Of a stretch of 54,463 nucleotides of DNA, positions 27,037 to 37,522 are shown in pieces (within the stretch, counting starts at the first letter, position 1; each line of letters begins with the position of its first letter). Under the pieces are notes generated by a model that was given only the letters and a program-made list of their open reading frames with translations, had not been told where the DNA came from and made no database searches. The translations under genes were made by a program, and so were the position numbers. The stretch is from contig JADYYE010000164.1 in the NCBI GenBank assembly GCA_020853815.1, positions 1-54,463 of the forward strand, written 5' to 3'. Origin of the DNA: Phycisphaerales bacterium. Lineage in GTDB: Bacteria; Planctomycetota; Phycisphaerae; Phycisphaerales; UBA1924.

Positions 27037-28047
27037 TCAATCCTCGGATTCCGCCTCGCCCGAATCCGGTTTCTCACCGCGTTGTTCGGATTTCACCGGG
27101 CCCGCTCCCGCGCCGCCAGTCGACCCCCGCCCACCGATCCTGCCTCGCCGGGCGGCCGAAAGCACCTGCCGCAACGCCCGCACCTCGTCCCTCGTCAACT
27201 CGCGCCACTGCGCCAGCGCCACACCCTTCAACTCCAGCGGCCCGAGCCTCACCTGCGTCAGCTTCTTCACCGGGCAGCCCGCGTTCATCAGCACGTCGCG
27301 AACCACGCGATTCGCGCCCGCACGCATCGTCACGCCCAGGAGCGTCCGCCCCGCCTCGCGCCGGATCACCGACAGCTCAACACCCGGCGCGCCGAGCCGC
27401 CCGCGTGTCTTCGCGTTCTCGCGTCCCGCCCGATTGATGACACCCTCCAGTTCCGCGATGTGCGCGTCGTCGAGCGAACGCTTCACCATCGCGTGGTACA
27501 CCTTTTCCACGCCGAACCGCGGGTGGGACAGCACGTTGGCGATCTCGCCATCGTTGGTGAGGAGAACGAGGCCGGTGCTCTCGAAGTCGAGCCGACCGAC
27601 CGGGAAGAGCCGGGGCTTGGACGGGTGGTCGACCAGGTCCAGCACGGTCCGCCGATCGACACCCTCCTCGTCGGCGACTGTGACCAGCATCCGCTCGGGC
27701 TTGTGAACCATCAGGTAAATCTTGCGCGTGGCTCGGGCCCTGGGAATCGGGCGTCCATCGACCGAAATCCTGTCCTCAGAAGGGTTTACGAACACCGGCA
27801 GGCGGTCCCGGACCTCGCCATTGACCTCCACTCGGCCATCTTCGATCAGCTTTTCGCACTGGCGGCGTGCCGCGACTCCGGCGTCCGCGAGCACCCGCTG
27901 CAGGCGGACCATCCCCGGCGGCGCGGTCGAAACCGCATCCCCCGCGCCACGCGGCCCGCGGCGCTTGGTCGCGCGGGCGCGGTCGCGCCCCCCTTTGCCA
28001 CGGGGCGGGCGGGGTCCGAACCGAGATTCCGATGGTTGGCGGGGCAT
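27037..28047 (-). CDS. RluB/RsuA-family 23S rRNA pseudouridine synthase
   Basis: A 336-residue enzyme. A basic, disordered N-terminus (about 1-45) is followed by an S4 RNA-binding domain (RLQRVLADAGVAARRQCEKL, about 48-67, with VEVNGEV). The RsuA/RluB catalytic core comes next, with catalytic Asp in FPVGRLDFESTGLVLLTNDG (about 148-167), KVYHAMV, and GANRVVRDVLMNAGCPVKKL. A basic Gly/Arg tail ends the protein. Most likely it isomerises U2605 of 23S rRNA (RluB), but RluE/RluF/RsuA targets cannot be excluded. A TAAACT box 5 nt before the ATG fixes the start. Confidence 0.88.
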   Translation of the reverse strand: MPRQPSESRFGPRPPRGKGGRDRARATKRRGPRGAGDAVSTAPPGMVRLQRVLADAGVAARRQCEKLIEDGRVEVNGEVRDRLPVFVNPSEDRISVDGRPIPRARATRKIYLMVHKPERMLVTVADEEGVDRRTVLDLVDHPSKPRLFPVGRLDFESTGLVLLTNDGEIANVLSHPRFGVEKVYHAMVKRSLDDAHIAELEGVINRAGRENAKTRGRLGAPGVELSVIRREAGRTLLGVTMRAGANRVVRDVLMNAGCPVKKLTQVRLGPLELKGVALAQWRELTRDEVRALRQVLSAARRGRIGGRGSTGGAGAGPVKSEQRGEKPDSGEAESED

Positions 28048-28052
28048 CGACC

Positions 28053-28058
28053 AGTTTA
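28053..28058 (-). promoter_or_regulatory. TAAACT -10 box of the RluB-type gene
   Basis: On the minus strand TAAACT ends 5 nt before ATG 28047. There is no room for an SD. Confidence 0.6.
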
Positions 28059-28173
28059 GGGGGCCCGCAGCTTTGGCGCGGACGTGTCGATTCTGCCGAT
28101 GTTGGGTATAAGGATGTATCGCCGCGCGGCGGAGCCGACGCGACGCGCGCCGCCCGGCGCGGAAAGGGACAGG

Positions 28174-30381
28174 ATGTCCGACACCATCGCCAAGTCATCG
28201 CCCGTGCGTGTCACCGCGCCGACCCCCGCCAACGCCGACGCCATCGCGGCCCGGCTCGGCGCGGAGGTCGCCGACCAGGTCTTCATCACTCCGCGCGTGC
28301 TCGATCGCGGCGCGTTCGATGAATACGCCGAGGGGCTCAAGTCGCTGATCCGCGAGGCCGCGGGGCGCGGCCAGTCGCTGCAGACCGCGATGGTCGACGT
28401 GAAGTCGATGGGCGACAGCCTGCGCCAGGCGACCGACGAACTCAAGAAGCGCCTCGAAACCACCGTCAAGATCATGCCCGCGCTCGAGCAGCGGCTGGGC
28501 AAGGCCGAGCAGGTGCTCCAGCTGGCGGCCAGCGACGCCAAGCTCGCCGAGCACTTCGAGAAGACGCTCAATCGCCTTCTCGCCGAGCACGTCGCTCGCC
28601 TCGAAGCCCGCATCGGCGAGGTCGTCACCGGCGCGGAACAGCGCCTGAACTCGCTCTTCGAGGTCGCGCAGGGACGCGTGCAGACGCTCGACGCCCAAGC
28701 CCAGGCCCAGGCCCAGTCTCGAATCAACGAACTGCAGGACCGCCTCGCGACCATGTCGGAGCGCACGATCTCCCGGGCCGAGGCGACCCAGGTGCGCCTG
28801 ACGCACGAGCTTGATGAGACGCTCAAGAAAGTCACGGCCCTCCGCGATGATCTCGGCACGCGCGGCGAAAACTGGAACACGCAGCTCTCGGCCCGCTTCT
28901 CCGAATCGCAGCAGCGTGCCGAATCGCTCGATCGCCAGCTCGCGCAACGCGCCGAGGCGATCGTCGGGCACGCGAACCAGCAGCTCCAGGAGTTCGCGCA
29001 GCGATCTGGAATGGTCTCGCAAGAGTTCAGCGCCAAGGCCGACGGCCTGCAGGCCCGACTCCGCGCCCTTACAAACGAGGCCGAAACTCGCGCCAAGTCG
29101 CTCAGCGCGCCGCTCAACCAGCTCCAGCAGAAGATCGAATCGCAGCTGGGCGACGCGCAGACCCGCGTGAGCGCGATCGCGGGCCCGACGCTCTCCAAGC
29201 TCGAAGCGTTGCAGACGCAGGCGCAGGCCCTGGCGAACAACAACGCGGGAGAGCTGCGCCGCCAGGCCGCCTCGCTCCAGAACGAGCTGTCGTCGCACGG
29301 CGAATCGCTCCGCGCACGCCTGACCGCCGAGATGGAATCGCTCGAATCGCGTCTTGCAAAGGCATCGACGGAGGTCGACACGCGGCTCAGGCCCGTCGCC
29401 GACGCGACACGCGAGTTGATCGCGGAACTCGACCAGCGCATCGCCAAGGTGCGCTTCGAGTTTGAGGCGGCCGCGGGCCCGACGCTCGCCCGACTCGACA
29501 CGCTCTGCCTCCGCGCCGCGGAGGTGATGAACGAAGCGACGCGGGATGGCTCGGGCGCGGTACTCCAATCGCTGCTCGCCAAGGCCGACCAGCTACGGCT
29601 CGACGCGATCGACGCCGCCAGCGGCTTCGGCGCCATCCGCGACCAAGTGGAAATCGCCAAGCACGACCTGTCCCAGCTCCTGCTCTCGGCCGCGGAAGAC
29701 ATGGACCGCCAGCACGCCCGCCAGGAGAAGCTGCTGGAAACCATGAACGCGTCGGCCCAGGACCTCGATCGGCTCTGGTCGCGTCACGCGTCCCTGCAAG
29801 GCGCGATCGACGAATCGATCGTGCTCGCGGAGACGGCCGCGCGAGCAGTCGCGGGCCAGGCGATGGTGATCCGTGGCGCGAGCAAGGCCGCGGAGACCAG
29901 GACCACACCGAGCGCGAAGCCGGACGCAGGCGCGCCGGTTGCAACTGTCTCTGTCACGCCCGTCACGGTCACGCCCGCCGCGCTGGCTTCGCACACAGGG
30001 AGCACCACACACGTTTCGACTGAATCGCAGGCGACACTCGCCTCAACCGTCGAGCAAGCGATCGCGTCACCGATCGAACAGGCCGCGGCTCCGATCGATG
30101 AGCCGTCGGCGCACGCGATCGACGAGACTCCCGCGACGAGCATCGATGATCCGATCGCGCACGATGATGTCACGACCAATCCCGCGGCGTGGGGCCTCTC
30201 GCCCGAGGTGATGCGCGACGCGCTGGCCGAGACCTATGGACTGGCGGCGGCGGAAGAAATGACCCGGCACGCGGAGCCCCCACCAGTTGCTACGGAAGAC
30301 CCGCACGCAACCAGCGAAATAGCACTGCCGCCGAGCGTGCAGGGCGTGCTGGATCGCCTCCGCGATCGGCTGACGCACTGA
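28174..30381 (+). CDS. Long coiled-coil protein, unknown function
   Basis: A 735-residue acidic protein, almost entirely helical. Residues 1-45 are loosely folded, and a conserved-looking block VFITPRVLDRGAFDEYAEGL follows. About 450 residues of heptad-like coiled coil come next (ATDELKKRLETTVKIMPALE, AQAQSRINELQDRLATMSER, ALTNEAETRAKSLSAPLNQL). Residues 590-700 are Thr/Ala/Pro-rich and unstructured, then a short C-terminal helix follows. There is no signal peptide or TM, so it is cytoplasmic. It resembles apolipoprotein/SMC-like scaffolds only in composition. ATG 28174 has AAAGGGA upstream and is preferred over the GTG at 28084. It immediately precedes the Pro-rich surface protein, but that gene has its own promoter box. 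Confidence 0.75.
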   Translation: MSDTIAKSSPVRVTAPTPANADAIAARLGAEVADQVFITPRVLDRGAFDEYAEGLKSLIREAAGRGQSLQTAMVDVKSMGDSLRQATDELKKRLETTVKIMPALEQRLGKAEQVLQLAASDAKLAEHFEKTLNRLLAEHVARLEARIGEVVTGAEQRLNSLFEVAQGRVQTLDAQAQAQAQSRINELQDRLATMSERTISRAEATQVRLTHELDETLKKVTALRDDLGTRGENWNTQLSARFSESQQRAESLDRQLAQRAEAIVGHANQQLQEFAQRSGMVSQEFSAKADGLQARLRALTNEAETRAKSLSAPLNQLQQKIESQLGDAQTRVSAIAGPTLSKLEALQTQAQALANNNAGELRRQAASLQNELSSHGESLRARLTAEMESLESRLAKASTEVDTRLRPVADATRELIAELDQRIAKVRFEFEAAAGPTLARLDTLCLRAAEVMNEATRDGSGAVLQSLLAKADQLRLDAIDAASGFGAIRDQVEIAKHDLSQLLLSAAEDMDRQHARQEKLLETMNASAQDLDRLWSRHASLQGAIDESIVLAETAARAVAGQAMVIRGASKAAETRTTPSAKPDAGAPVATVSVTPVTVTPAALASHTGSTTHVSTESQATLASTVEQAIASPIEQAAAPIDEPSAHAIDETPATSIDDPIAHDDVTTNPAAWGLSPEVMRDALAETYGLAAAEEMTRHAEPPPVATEDPHATSEIALPPSVQGVLDRLRDRLTH

Positions 30382-30405
30382 CGTCCGAGGCCCGCCAGAT
30401 TGGTC

Positions 30406-30411
30406 TATGCT
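30406..30411 (+). promoter_or_regulatory. TATGCT -10 box of the GNDxY-repeat protein gene
   Basis: TATGCT ends 6 nt before ATG 30418. It fixes a start that begins directly with the signal peptide. Confidence 0.6.
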
Positions 30412-30417
30412 GAGGCA

Positions 30418-33400
30418 ATGGCTCGCCGGTTGGCAGGATGGAATCTCGCCGCGCGGATTGTGACGCTGAGCGCCTGCGTCTCGTGGGGTGTGCGCGCCGA
30501 GCCCCCGACGACACCACCCACCACGCCGCCAACCGCGCCGCCCACCACGCCGCCCACCCCCGCGCCGCAACCACCGACTCCGCAGCCGCCAACCCCAGCG
30601 CCTGAGCCCAAACCGGAGCCTGAGCCCAAGCCCGAGCCGCAACCCCAGCCACAACCCCAGCCACAACCCCAGCCACAACCACAGCCACAACCACAGCCTC
30701 CGGCACCTTCGCCGCAGCCACCAACACCCGCGCCAGAACCTAAGCCAGAACCAAAGCCAGAACCAACGCCGGAGCCGCAGCCTCAACCGCCAACGCCATC
30801 TCCGCAGCCGCCCGCGCCGGAACCGAAACCGGAGCCCAAACCGGAGCCCAAACCGGAGCCAAAGCCCGAGCCTCAGCCGCCAACTCCGCAACCTCCGACA
30901 CCGGAACCAAAGCCTGAGCCCAAGCCTGAACCGAAGCCAGAACCTCAACCTCAGCCACCAGCGCCGCAACCTCAACCGCCCGCGCCGGAGCCAAAGCCGG
31001 AACCAAAGCCCGAGCCCAAACCCGAGACTCCACCCGCGTCGACGCCAACTCCCGCGCCAACCGAGCCGCCAACGCAGCCACCCCAGCCGCAGCCTCAACC
31101 GCCGGCCCCAGAACCGAAACCAGAACCGAAGCCAGAAACAAAGCCCGAAACGCCGCCCGCGCCAGTTCCTACTCCGAACCCCGCGCCCGAACCGCAGCCG
31201 CCCGCGCCTCAACCGACGCCTCCGCCTGCGCCGCAGCCGCAACCAACACCGCCGCCCGCTCCACCCGCGCCCAAGCCCGTCCCCTATCTCGGGCTCAACC
31301 TGCGCGCCTCACCCAACGGCCCGGTCTGCGCCTCCGTTCGCCCCGGCCCGCTCGCCGGTGACGGATACACCTCGCCCTCCATCTGGCGCGGCGATCTCAT
31401 CACCTCCATCAACGGCAGCGCGATCGACCTCGCCAACTTCTCGAAACTCATCGAATCGCTCGAGGTCGGCGCCGAGGTCGCCATCGAATACACCGTCGCG
31501 CCCAATCGCAACGCCTACCTGCCCGTCCCGCTCGGAGACCCGGCCGGCGCCAAGCAACGCGTCGTCGTGAAGCTCGAACCGCGCGATCAATGGCTGGGCA
31601 CACTCATGCACCCCGTGCGAGAGGGCGCGTCGATCCCCGCGCCCGCCGCCCCGCCGAGCCCCGTGGGCGACGGCGCGATGCCCGAAGGCCCGTTCGAGTC
31701 GCTCATCGCCAAGAAAGCCCAGGACGTCGGCATCTTCGCGGGCGACACCGTCCCCGCGGGCGGCGTATCAAAGCTCCTGACCTATCTCGCGGGCGTCAGC
31801 ACAAACAACCCCGACTTCAACGCGCTCCCGCTCGTCGCCCAGATCCAGCGACGCCCGCTCAGCGCCGACATGGCCGACAAAGCCGTGCTCGATCTCGTGA
31901 AGCCCGCATCCACCGGCGACATGGGCGCGATCACCTCGCTCATCGCACGCGTGCTCGACAACCCCGCGCTCCCCGACGCCACCATGCGCCTCCCTCGCTG
32001 GATCGGGCCGCTGGCCGACCCCGGCGAATCCGCCGCGGCACGAGCCCAGGTCGAGCAACTCGTCCGCACACTCCGCGACGACGTGGGCATCGCGGTCGCG
32101 GGCGATCGCGATCGCGCACTCACCAATCTCGCCGCGATCCGGCGCGGGCTCGACATGCAGGCGATCCTGTCGCACCAGCTCTCGCGCCTCCCCGCGATCG
32201 AGGGCGAGGTCGTCGCCGCCGCGGCGCCCCACGCCAAGGACGCGCCGCGAGCCGATGTGCCCGCCGACATCCGCGCCGCCGTGCAGGGCGACATTCTCTA
32301 TTTCGAGCCCGGCACCGCGGGCGAGAACGGCGCGATCGGCCCGCTCGTCGTGGGTGGCCCGGGCCCGAACGTCTACGACATGTCGAAGATCGCCCGTGTC
32401 TATGACGTCGGAGGCGACGACCTCTACCGATACCCGCCCGGCGAGATCGTCGTCGATCGCGCCATCGCCACCGACGCCGGAAACTCCGTCATCAAGCTCC
32501 GCGCCGGCACGCGCGTCATCGTCGATCTCGCCGGCAACGACACCCACATCTCCGAGAGCGATTTCAACGGCCCGGCATCCGGCGTGCTCGGCCTGTCCGT
32601 CCTCCACGATCACGCGGGCAACGACACCTATCGAACCACCTCGCAGGGCTCGCTCGCCTTCGGCCTCTTCGGCGTCGGCCTGCTCATCGACGACGCGGGC
32701 GACGATCGCTACGAAAACCTCGGGCCCGCCTCCGGCTGGAGCGTCGGCGCGGGCTTCTACGGCGCCGGGCTCATCATCGATCGCGCCGGCAGCGACACCT
32801 ACCTCGGCGAGAATCTCACCCAGGGCGTCGGCGGCCCACGCGGCCTCGGCGCCATCATCGACGTACACGGCAACGACCTCTACCGCGCCGACGGCACAAA
32901 CTTCCCGAGCGCGTACAACACGCCCGGCGTCTTCCTTTCCATGTCGCAGGGCTTCGGATTCGGCATCCGCAACTACGCCCAGGGCGGCGTGGGCACGATC
33001 TATGACCTCGCGGGAGATGATCGGTACCAGGCCGGCGAGTTCGCGCAAGGCTGCGGATATTACTTTGCCCTCGGGCTCCTCCACGACGCGGGCGGCAACG
33101 ACTTCTACCACGGCAATCGCTACACGCAAGGCTCCTCCGCTCATCAGGCCGCCGGCCTCCTCGTCGATGATGCCGGCGACGACATCTACTGGGGCATGAC
33201 CGCCGCCTCCCAAGGAGCGGCGTGGGATCAATCCGTGTCCATGCTTATCGACCGCGACGGCAACGACATCTACCGCGCCGACGGGCTCTCTCAAGGCTCC
33301 TCGGCACAGCAGGCCGTGGGCCTGCTCATCGATCTCGGCGGGAGCGATCGCTACATCGCACCCGACGGCGCGACCCAGGGCGCTCCCGGCGACAACTCGT

Positions 33401-33570
33401 ACCACTTCGACGCCGATCAGGTCTTCAGCTTCGCGGCCCTCTTCGACCTCGGCGCGAAGAACGACTGGTACTCCGCGCCCCGCGGCGAAAAGACCACCAC
33501 CAAGCTCGGCGCTCTCAACGACCAAGACCCGAAGTCGTCCAATCTCTTCGGGCTGTTCGTGGATGAGTAA
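30418..33570 (+). CDS. Exported Pro-rich/PDZ/GNDxY-repeat protein
   Basis: A 1050-residue exported protein in four parts. First, a signal peptide (about 1-27, ending VRAEPP). Second, about 250 residues of proline-rich low complexity built from PEPKPEP, PQPQP and PTTPP words, likely an extended wall-spanning stalk. Third, a PDZ-like domain (about 287-365) with YLGLNL and [16 protein letters not shown], then a helical domain (about 420-650). Fourth, from about 661 to 1045, some eleven repeats of about 25-35 residues with core L[IL]xDxxGxDxYxx...xQG (for example [35 protein letters not shown]). The repeats recall calcium-binding RTX turns but lack the strict GGxGxDxLx nonapeptide. Function unknown; probably a surface protein. 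Confidence 0.85.
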   Translation: MARRLAGWNLAARIVTLSACVSWGVRAEPPTTPPTTPPTAPPTTPPTPAPQPPTPQPPTPAPEPKPEPEPKPEPQPQPQPQPQPQPQPQPQPQPPAPSPQPPTPAPEPKPEPKPEPTPEPQPQPPTPSPQPPAPEPKPEPKPEPKPEPKPEPQPPTPQPPTPEPKPEPKPEPKPEPQPQPPAPQPQPPAPEPKPEPKPEPKPETPPASTPTPAPTEPPTQPPQPQPQPPAPEPKPEPKPETKPETPPAPVPTPNPAPEPQPPAPQPTPPPAPQPQPTPPPAPPAPKPVPYLGLNLRASPNGPVCASVRPGPLAGDGYTSPSIWRGDLITSINGSAIDLANFSKLIESLEVGAEVAIEYTVAPNRNAYLPVPLGDPAGAKQRVVVKLEPRDQWLGTLMHPVREGASIPAPAAPPSPVGDGAMPEGPFESLIAKKAQDVGIFAGDTVPAGGVSKLLTYLAGVSTNNPDFNALPLVAQIQRRPLSADMADKAVLDLVKPASTGDMGAITSLIARVLDNPALPDATMRLPRWIGPLADPGESAAARAQVEQLVRTLRDDVGIAVAGDRDRALTNLAAIRRGLDMQAILSHQLSRLPAIEGEVVAAAAPHAKDAPRADVPADIRAAVQGDILYFEPGTAGENGAIGPLVVGGPGPNVYDMSKIARVYDVGGDDLYRYPPGEIVVDRAIATDAGNSVIKLRAGTRVIVDLAGNDTHISESDFNGPASGVLGLSVLHDHAGNDTYRTTSQGSLAFGLFGVGLLIDDAGDDRYENLGPASGWSVGAGFYGAGLIIDRAGSDTYLGENLTQGVGGPRGLGAIIDVHGNDLYRADGTNFPSAYNTPGVFLSMSQGFGFGIRNYAQGGVGTIYDLAGDDRYQAGEFAQGCGYYFALGLLHDAGGNDFYHGNRYTQGSSAHQAAGLLVDDAGDDIYWGMTAASQGAAWDQSVSMLIDRDGNDIYRADGLSQGSSAQQAVGLLIDLGGSDRYIAPDGATQGAPGDNSYHFDADQVFSFAALFDLGAKNDWYSAPRGEKTTTKLGALNDQDPKSSNLFGLFVDE
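30500..31280 (+). repeat. Low-complexity proline-rich coding repeat
   Basis: Coding DNA for the stalk, made of imperfect 6-12 bp words such as CCAAAGCCGGAACC and CAACCCCAGCCA. The strict lack of perfect long units argues for selection on the protein composition. The opposite strand is open in several frames by chance. Confidence 0.7.
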
Positions 33571-33939
33571 GAAGGATTCTCGCTCCATCGCACGCGGTTC
33601 CCACGCCAACGATGAGCGGAGCCTTCGGAGCGCGCCGTCGCGCGCACGCTCGCGTTGTCGCGGTTGCTGACACCTTGCGAACGACGAGCTCTTTCTTCCT
33701 TCATCGACGCACGGCTCGCCCAGTTTGCCACCATCGATTCGCGCGAAATCAATCGCATACTCGCATCCTTTGCCTCGTCTTCGGGGTATCATCTCACATC
33801 GGGTGTGGCCGCGACTCGCGGGCCTGCCTTCGCACACAGCGCAATGACAGCCGCAAGCCTCGGCCTCACGCCGAGCGTGGTGATCCGTCCGGGCCTTCCC
33901 GTGTCGTGCCACACCACGCCACACCTTCGTGAGGTCGCC
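33571..33939. other. 369-bp gap before the LEPR-XLL gene
   Basis: No gene is recognised. It contains a TATCAT at 33787-33792, which as a -10 would give a 5' leader of about 140 nt for the downstream gene. A small GC stem (CTCGGC CTCAC GCCGAG) lies near 33855-33875. The in-frame upstream extension of the next gene (from 33655) has no protein-like features. Confidence 0.4.
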
Positions 33940-36900
33940 ATGAACTCCATCGCCTCTCTTCGTCGATCACTCGGCTCCGCCCGTTCGATTCACTCGCTTC
34001 GCAACTCCGATCGCACGCCGCATCGCCCGCCCCACCACCCGCACCGCCTGATCGACTCGCTCGAGCCGCGCACGCTCCTCTACACGCCCTCAACCATCAT
34101 CAACACCGCCGAGGACGCGTTCGCCTACCTCATCAGCACCATCGAGGCCCAGACCGGCGGCGAAGTCGCCGGCTTCGGGCGCACCGTCGTCAACGTCGGA
34201 GACATCAACGCCGACGGCGCCGACGACCTCGCCATCGGCGCGCCAGGAGGCGGATCGGCCGTCGGCCTCGTCCAGCTCTTCAGCGGCAAGACCGGCACGC
34301 TCCTCTGGACCGCCGCCGGCGCCGACATCGGCTTCGGCCGCGCCATCACCGCGATCAGCGACGCCACCAGCGACGGCGTCGCCGACATCGCCATCGGCTC
34401 GCCCCTCCACGACGCGGCCGGCGCGGTCTTCATCTACAACGGCGCGACCGGCGCGCTCGTCTCAACCATCCTGGGCTCGACCTTCAACGCAATCTCCGGC
34501 GCGCGTTTCGGCTGGTCGCTCGCCGCGGGCCTCTTCAACCCCGATCAGACCGAGGACCTCGCGATCGGCGCGCCGACCGACGGCGCGATCGGAGAGGGGC
34601 GAGTCTACATCGTGGACGGCACGGATCCGGCGACGGCCTTTACCTACGCGGGCTCGCGCGAGAGCGAGCTGTTTGGATGGAGCGTTGAGTTCATCGAAGA
34701 GCCGGCACCGGGGCCGCAGTTCCTTGCGATCGGGGGCCCGGGCTGGCCGGTCGCCAACCACCAGTTGGTCAATCTCGGGCGCATCTCGATCGTGAACTAC
34801 TCGGGGGAGTACAAGTTCTGGGTCGGGGCCGCCAACAACGAGATGCTCGGTATCTCACTTGCCTCTCTCCCACCGACCGAGGCCGGAGTGCGCCGCCTTG
34901 CCGTTGGGTCTCCGGGCGGAAATGTCTGGCTGGACGGCGAGCTTTCCGCCAGGCGAAACACGGGCATCGTCAGCATCTATGAGATCGACGCGAGCCTCGC
35001 GGGTCCACGCGCCTACATCACCTCCGCCGAAACCGGTAGCCGATTCGGGTATTCGCTCGACGCCGGCGCCTCACGCATCATCATCGGTGCTCCCGGCGCC
35101 GCCGACAACGGAAAGGTCTACGTTCACAACATCCCCGCCCCGGGTGACCCCTACGCCATCTATGTAGATTCGACCCTTGTTCGCACCATCCGCGCCAACG
35201 ACACCACGAATTTCGGCGTCGCGCTCGCCGCAGGCGAATTCAACCTCGACGGATTCCTGGACGTCGCGATCTCGTCCGGGCTTTCGATCACCAGCATCGC
35301 CACGGACCCTACTGAGAACTCCAGCGGCCGGGTCTCCCTCTTCACGTCCGTCGAATTCTCCGACGCCACGGGATCGCTCTGCCTCTCGCCGGATGCTTCG
35401 TACCAAGTCGTCCATCCGGGAAACTCCGACAGCTCGTTCCTCGCGCACCGCGGCACGCTCACCAAGATCGATGACAATTTCGTCACGGCCGGCGGCACCT
35501 TCATCGCGATCGACAACACCGGCCGCGTGCTCATCAGCCGCTCCGGCGCCGCCTGGCTCTTCTCCGCCGGCACGCTCACCAACCTCTCCGCCGCGATCAC
35601 CACCTACGTCGGCACGCCCGACGGCTGGACCTTCGACTCCGCCATGACTCCCCGCGCCATCCTCGCCGATGGCTCCGTTCTCGTCGAACGCCTCCGCAAC
35701 AACTCCGGCACGCCGTTCCAACTCCTCAACCGCACCATCTGGCGCCTTGACGGCTCGACCGCGACCTACCTCTGGCAGGGCGAGTACCTCGCCCACTCCG
35801 CCTACGGCACGCTCGGCCGCCGCCTCGATTCCTACAACGCCGACACGAACGATCGCACCTGGACCACCATGCTCTATCGCGTCGGCGCGGGCATCGAGGA
35901 AATCGCCTCGATCCAGAACGCCGCCGCGATCACCGACGACGGCGTGATCGTCGGCGTGGACTACGCTACCAACTCCTTTGTCAAACGCACGACCGACGCC
36001 ACGCTCACCACCCTCTTCGCCGTCCCCGACGCCGACTACGCCGACACGCTCTGGCCCAAGGCCCTCGATTCCGACGGCCGCCTCCTGTGGTTCCAGGCCG
36101 AGGACAAGAGCAAGTACGCCGGCGAGCACTGGTACTGGACCATCGGTACGCTCCGGCTCTACGACCCCGAGAGCGGCACAAGCTCCGACGCCGCCGACGG
36201 CGCGATCCCAACTTACCGCACCACCTTCGGCGCGAGCATGATCTCAACAACCGTCTCCTTTTCTCCCGACCACGGCTTCATCGTCAGCCACCCCGACCCA
36301 TACAACCCGGTCGGCGTCCATTACTTCAAGGCCGGATTCGACTCGCGCCTCACCACGCCCGCGCCCGGCGCGACTCCCGCCACCGCCAGCGGCAACACCT
36401 GGACCGCCATAGCCTTCGTCAATCAACTCGGTCGCATCACGCTCGCCATCGACGAGGGCGACGGCCAGTGGAAGCTCCGCTACGCCGCGTACAGCGACGA
36501 CTTCTTCAGCGGCGACTCCGCCCTGATCGGCTGGGTCGACCCTCTCACCAACCGCCCCCAGTTTGCAGGCGTGAGCACCAGATTCGCGATTGTCCACATC
36601 GCGAGCTTCCCGCAGGTCGACGGCCCCACGACCCGCAAGCCATACTGGCTCTGGGAAACCCGCCCCGCGCAACTCACGAGGAGTGACGGCAGTTCGATCG
36701 ACTCATACGGCTACCCGGAATTCACCAACAACATGGTGGTGCTCGTCCGCCCGGACAATCTGAACATCCTCGCGGTTCAGAACGACTTCGGGGAGCTCTA
36801 TCTGATCGGGCAGCTCCAGAACACCATTCATAACCCATTCTCGTTCACGTACCTGTACAACCTCACCAACGAACTGAGCATCCGCCACAACCCCGCGCCG

Positions 36901-37509
36901 TCTTTCCAGGGCGCCATCTCCGCATTCGTCAGCCCCTGGGGAAGCCACAACATCACCGGCGTCGACGCCGACGGCCATGTCTGGACCCTCTGGACCAGCC
37001 CCGAGTTCGTCGGCTGGCAGAGCACCGACCTCACCGCCTGGATCGGCGCCGAGCCCTTCGCCGGAAACGTCACCTCCTTCATCACCACGTGGAACGCCTT
37101 CAACATGACCGGCCTCGACAACTCGGGCCGCCTCACCACGCTCTGGTGGGCGCCCGAGCTCGGCCCGGGCAACTGGGAAGTCTCGTTCATCGGCGAAGGC
37201 CAGACCGCCTGGGACACCGGCGTCGCCATCGACAGCTGGTTCAACCAACCCACGCAGTCCCTCAACTTCGTCGGCACCAATGAATCCGGCCGCGTCACCG
37301 TCTACACCTGGAGCGTGAGCAACCAGACCTGGCGCGCCGAGTATCCCGAGAACGACGTGACCGCCCAGCCGGTCCACCGCTTCGCGCCCGATCGCTACTC
37401 GCAGAAAACTAGCCGCCTCGTCGGCATCAACGACGCCGACCACGTCATCTGGGCCTACCGCAATCCCAACGCCTGGATCAGCTACGACCTGCTGATGCTG
37501 CTGGAGTAA
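33940..37509 (+). CDS. LEPR-XLL surface protein with FG-GAP and beta-propeller-like repeats
   Basis: A 1189-residue protein. The N-terminal region is basic and His-rich, followed at about 38-48 by LIDSLEPRTLLY, the LEPR-XLL motif found at the start of many large planctomycete surface proteins. From about 80 to 470 there are FG-GAP (integrin-type) repeats: VGDINADGADDLAIGAPGGG, DATSDGVADIAIGSP, NPDQTEDLAIGAP, and NLDGFLDVAISSG. The middle contains long beta-rich stretches. The last 200 residues have four repeats like ITGVDADGHVWTLWTSPEFV, MTGLDNSGRLTTLWWAPEL and FVGTNESGRVTVYTW. The ATG 33940 start has GTGAGG 5 nt upstream. Likely adhesive or matrix-forming, inferred from domain type. Confidence 0.85.
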   Translation: MNSIASLRRSLGSARSIHSLRNSDRTPHRPPHHPHRLIDSLEPRTLLYTPSTIINTAEDAFAYLISTIEAQTGGEVAGFGRTVVNVGDINADGADDLAIGAPGGGSAVGLVQLFSGKTGTLLWTAAGADIGFGRAITAISDATSDGVADIAIGSPLHDAAGAVFIYNGATGALVSTILGSTFNAISGARFGWSLAAGLFNPDQTEDLAIGAPTDGAIGEGRVYIVDGTDPATAFTYAGSRESELFGWSVEFIEEPAPGPQFLAIGGPGWPVANHQLVNLGRISIVNYSGEYKFWVGAANNEMLGISLASLPPTEAGVRRLAVGSPGGNVWLDGELSARRNTGIVSIYEIDASLAGPRAYITSAETGSRFGYSLDAGASRIIIGAPGAADNGKVYVHNIPAPGDPYAIYVDSTLVRTIRANDTTNFGVALAAGEFNLDGFLDVAISSGLSITSIATDPTENSSGRVSLFTSVEFSDATGSLCLSPDASYQVVHPGNSDSSFLAHRGTLTKIDDNFVTAGGTFIAIDNTGRVLISRSGAAWLFSAGTLTNLSAAITTYVGTPDGWTFDSAMTPRAILADGSVLVERLRNNSGTPFQLLNRTIWRLDGSTATYLWQGEYLAHSAYGTLGRRLDSYNADTNDRTWTTMLYRVGAGIEEIASIQNAAAITDDGVIVGVDYATNSFVKRTTDATLTTLFAVPDADYADTLWPKALDSDGRLLWFQAEDKSKYAGEHWYWTIGTLRLYDPESGTSSDAADGAIPTYRTTFGASMISTTVSFSPDHGFIVSHPDPYNPVGVHYFKAGFDSRLTTPAPGATPATASGNTWTAIAFVNQLGRITLAIDEGDGQWKLRYAAYSDDFFSGDSALIGWVDPLTNRPQFAGVSTRFAIVHIASFPQVDGPTTRKPYWLWETRPAQLTRSDGSSIDSYGYPEFTNNMVVLVRPDNLNILAVQNDFGELYLIGQLQNTIHNPFSFTYLYNLTNELSIRHNPAPSFQGAISAFVSPWGSHNITGVDADGHVWTLWTSPEFVGWQSTDLTAWIGAEPFAGNVTSFITTWNAFNMTGLDNSGRLTTLWWAPELGPGNWEVSFIGEGQTAWDTGVAIDSWFNQPTQSLNFVGTNESGRVTVYTWSVSNQTWRAEYPENDVTAQPVHRFAPDRYSQKTSRLVGINDADHVIWAYRNPNAWISYDLLMLLE

Positions 37510-37522
37510 TCGGCGCCAACGC

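Noticed and set aside
32400-33570. Classical RTX toxin repeats
   Set aside because: The turns read GxDxY with LID strands and QG ends, not GGxGxDxLx nonapeptides, and no type I secretion genes are near.
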